From assembly GCA_937863915.1 (NCBI GenBank), contig CALMID010000361.1, positions 1 to 8,414 on the forward strand: DNA of 8,414 bases, read 5' to 3'. Below are positions 6,954 through 8,414 of the stretch, one piece after another. The first letter of the stretch is position 1. Each line of letters starts with the position of its first letter. Position numbers and translations under genes: made by a program. This stretch comes from an uncultured Pseudomonas sp. (GTDB taxonomy: Bacteria; Pseudomonadota; Gammaproteobacteria; Pseudomonadales; Pseudomonadaceae). The notes under the pieces are model-generated. The model searched no databases and was not told the origin of the DNA. It saw nothing but the letters and a program-made list of their open reading frames with translations.

Positions 6954-8414
6954 TCAGGCGCCTTTCATGCGCCGCAGATTGCCGATCACCGACTCCAGAG
7001 CCCGGTCGAACAGCAAGGCGTCATCCAGCAGGCGCACGGCCTGCCGGCGAAACTCCACGGCCAGGCCCATGCGGGTCTTTTCCAGCACCTTCATACCGGT
7101 GCGGTTGACGAAGATGAACTTGCCAGATGGCTTGATTATTGCCGCCAACTTGCAGCGCAGCTTGTGTTCTTCATCTTCCTGAATTTCCACCCAGCTGCCG
7201 ACACGCAAGGCATCGACCTGAGCCAGCACGGCTTCATCCTCGACCACCGGCTGTTCCTCGCGCTCGCGACGCTCGCCGGGCGCCAGCAGAACGATCTCCT
7301 CGATCACCTCCACCATCGGCGCCGGCTCACTGAGCTCCGGTGCGCTATCCAATGGCAGTACTTCAGCCACCTGCGATAGCGCCTGCGCCTCAACAGCACT
7401 GACCTCGGCATCAGCCTCCGGCTCCTGCCGCATGCGCTGAAAGGCCTGTACATGCAGTGCTTCAAGACCGGCAAACAGCTCATTGACCACAAAGGGGTCC
7501 AGCGATGCCTCGGCCATGCCTTCGCGCAGACTGCGCAGCAGGCCCGGCACCATCTGCAACAGCCGCAGGCGGTCCTCGGCGGTTTCCGGCGTGGACACGC
7601 TCCACACCAGATCATCCATGGTCGCCGTGGCATCGCGCCAAGCCGCAGAGTCACCACCATGCTTGAGGTTGACCAGCAGCAGCACCTTGCTCCAGGCCTC
7701 CTGCAGCAACCGCACCACCGCCGCCGGCAAAGTCTTGCCCAGCAGTCTCTGATTCATGGCCTGCTCAACCGCCAAACGCGCCTGCTCGGACTTGGCGCGG
7801 CCCTCTTCGGCATCGCGCATGCGCTGTTCCAGCAGTTCACTGCGGCGGCGCTCATTGCCGGTAAATGCGACAAAGTCGGCCAGCAACTCGGAGAAGATCC
7901 GCGGGTCATCGACAAAGTCATTGAGCAGCCGCTGCACCACCTGTTCGATCTTCTGGTACAGGCTGTCGCGCTTCTCCGTATCGTGCTCGCTCCAGCCCAA
8001 TGCCGCTGTGGCGATCTCGTTGAGCAGCCGCCGCGCCGGGTGACTGCCCCGGTTGAAAAACGCCTTGTCCTGCACCGCCACCTTGAGCATCGGAATCTGC
8101 AAGCGCGCGATCAGCGCCTTCAGCGAATCCGGCAGAGCCCGGTCATCGAGAATGAACTCGAACAACATGGAGATCAGGTTGATCGCATCATCATCGACCT
8201 GCCCCACCACCCGGGTTTTGCCCGACTTGGCGCTGGCCTTGCTGAGCAGCAGATCGAGCTTTTCGCGCAGCTCCTCACCACTGATCTGATTGGCTGCCGG
8301 CAAGTGCTGCTGCAAATGCGAGAGCAACCGGGTCAGATCGTTACTGGTGATAGGCACAGCATCGGCCGGCAGCTCACGCTGTGGCAAAGCCGTGCCACGC
8401 AACTGCATCATCAG
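6954..8414 (-). CDS. DUF1631 domain protein, C-terminal 486 codons (start lies beyond the window)
   Basis: This is the C-terminal part of a protein of the uncharacterised DUF1631 family, sometimes mis-annotated as thymidine phosphorylase. The frame is open through 8414 (a CTG codon precedes the first visible Met at 8411), and family members are usually well over 600 aa, so the true start lies outside. Counting from 8411, residues 72-135 hold the conserved helical block with LISMLFEFILDDRALP, IPMLKVA and DKAFFNRGSHPARRLLNEIA. A charged, coiled-coil-like stretch is at about 185-222, an acidic Glu/Pro-rich linker at about 330-400, and a compact C-terminal module at about 402-482 (VGSWVEI, KFIFVNRTGMKV, LLFDRALESV). 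No signal peptide or membrane segment is visible. Function is unknown; the gene sits next to ampDE in other pseudomonads as I recall, but a functional tie is unproven. Confidence 0.85.
   Translation of the reverse strand: MMMQLRGTALPQRELPADAVPITSNDLTRLLSHLQQHLPAANQISGEELREKLDLLLSKASAKSGKTRVVGQVDDDAINLISMLFEFILDDRALPDSLKALIARLQIPMLKVAVQDKAFFNRGSHPARRLLNEIATAALGWSEHDTEKRDSLYQKIEQVVQRLLNDFVDDPRIFSELLADFVAFTGNERRRSELLEQRMRDAEEGRAKSEQARLAVEQAMNQRLLGKTLPAAVVRLLQEAWSKVLLLVNLKHGGDSAAWRDATATMDDLVWSVSTPETAEDRLRLLQMVPGLLRSLREGMAEASLDPFVVNELFAGLEALHVQAFQRMRQEPEADAEVSAVEAQALSQVAEVLPLDSAPELSEPAPMVEVIEEIVLLAPGERREREEQPVVEDEAVLAQVDALRVGSWVEIQEDEEHKLRCKLAAIIKPSGKFIFVNRTGMKVLEKTRMGLAVEFRRQAVRLLDDALLFDRALESVIGNLRRMKGA

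Overview
The window looks like ordinary core chromosome of a Pseudomonas species. The encoded proteins are close to those I remember from P. aeruginosa, above all RF3 and AmpD. Base composition is high-GC and gene density is high. The ampD-ampE-chemotaxis transducer neighbourhood matches the Pseudomonas order I recall, but here a sugar-kinase gene sits between ampE and the transducer. This suggests a non-aeruginosa species, which is inference only.

Layout: (1) 1-1427 (+) is the 3' nine-tenths of prfC (peptide chain release factor 3). Its reading frame is broken by an in-frame TAG at 18-20, exactly where a conserved Glu is expected. (2) 1428-1482 is a short gap with a perfect 10-bp GC-rich hairpin. 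(3) 1483-2265 (+) is a TatD/YjjV-type metal-dependent hydrolase, closed by a 14-bp bidirectional terminator. (4) 2317-4353 (-) is a 678-aa methyl-accepting chemotaxis protein. (5) 4354-4563 is the divergent regulatory region. (6) 4564-5457 (+) is a ROK-family sugar kinase closest to E. coli Mak (fructokinase). (7) 5462-6289 (-) and 6286-6864 (-) are ampE and ampD, overlapping by ATGA. (8) 6865-6953 holds the terminator of the upstream gene and a likely ampD promoter. (9) 6954-8414 (-) is the C-terminal part of a DUF1631 protein, cut by the window edge.

Functional themes are translation termination (RF3), nucleic-acid or small-molecule hydrolysis (TatD family), chemotaxis, sugar phosphorylation, and peptidoglycan recycling with control of beta-lactamase (AmpD/AmpE). 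No mobile element, CRISPR array, tRNA or rRNA is visible, and I do not see a clear novel multi-gene system. The points most worth a second look are the amber codon inside prfC, the kinase gene wedged tail-to-tail against ampE with only 4 bp between stop codons, and an array of small repeats over the putative kinase promoter.
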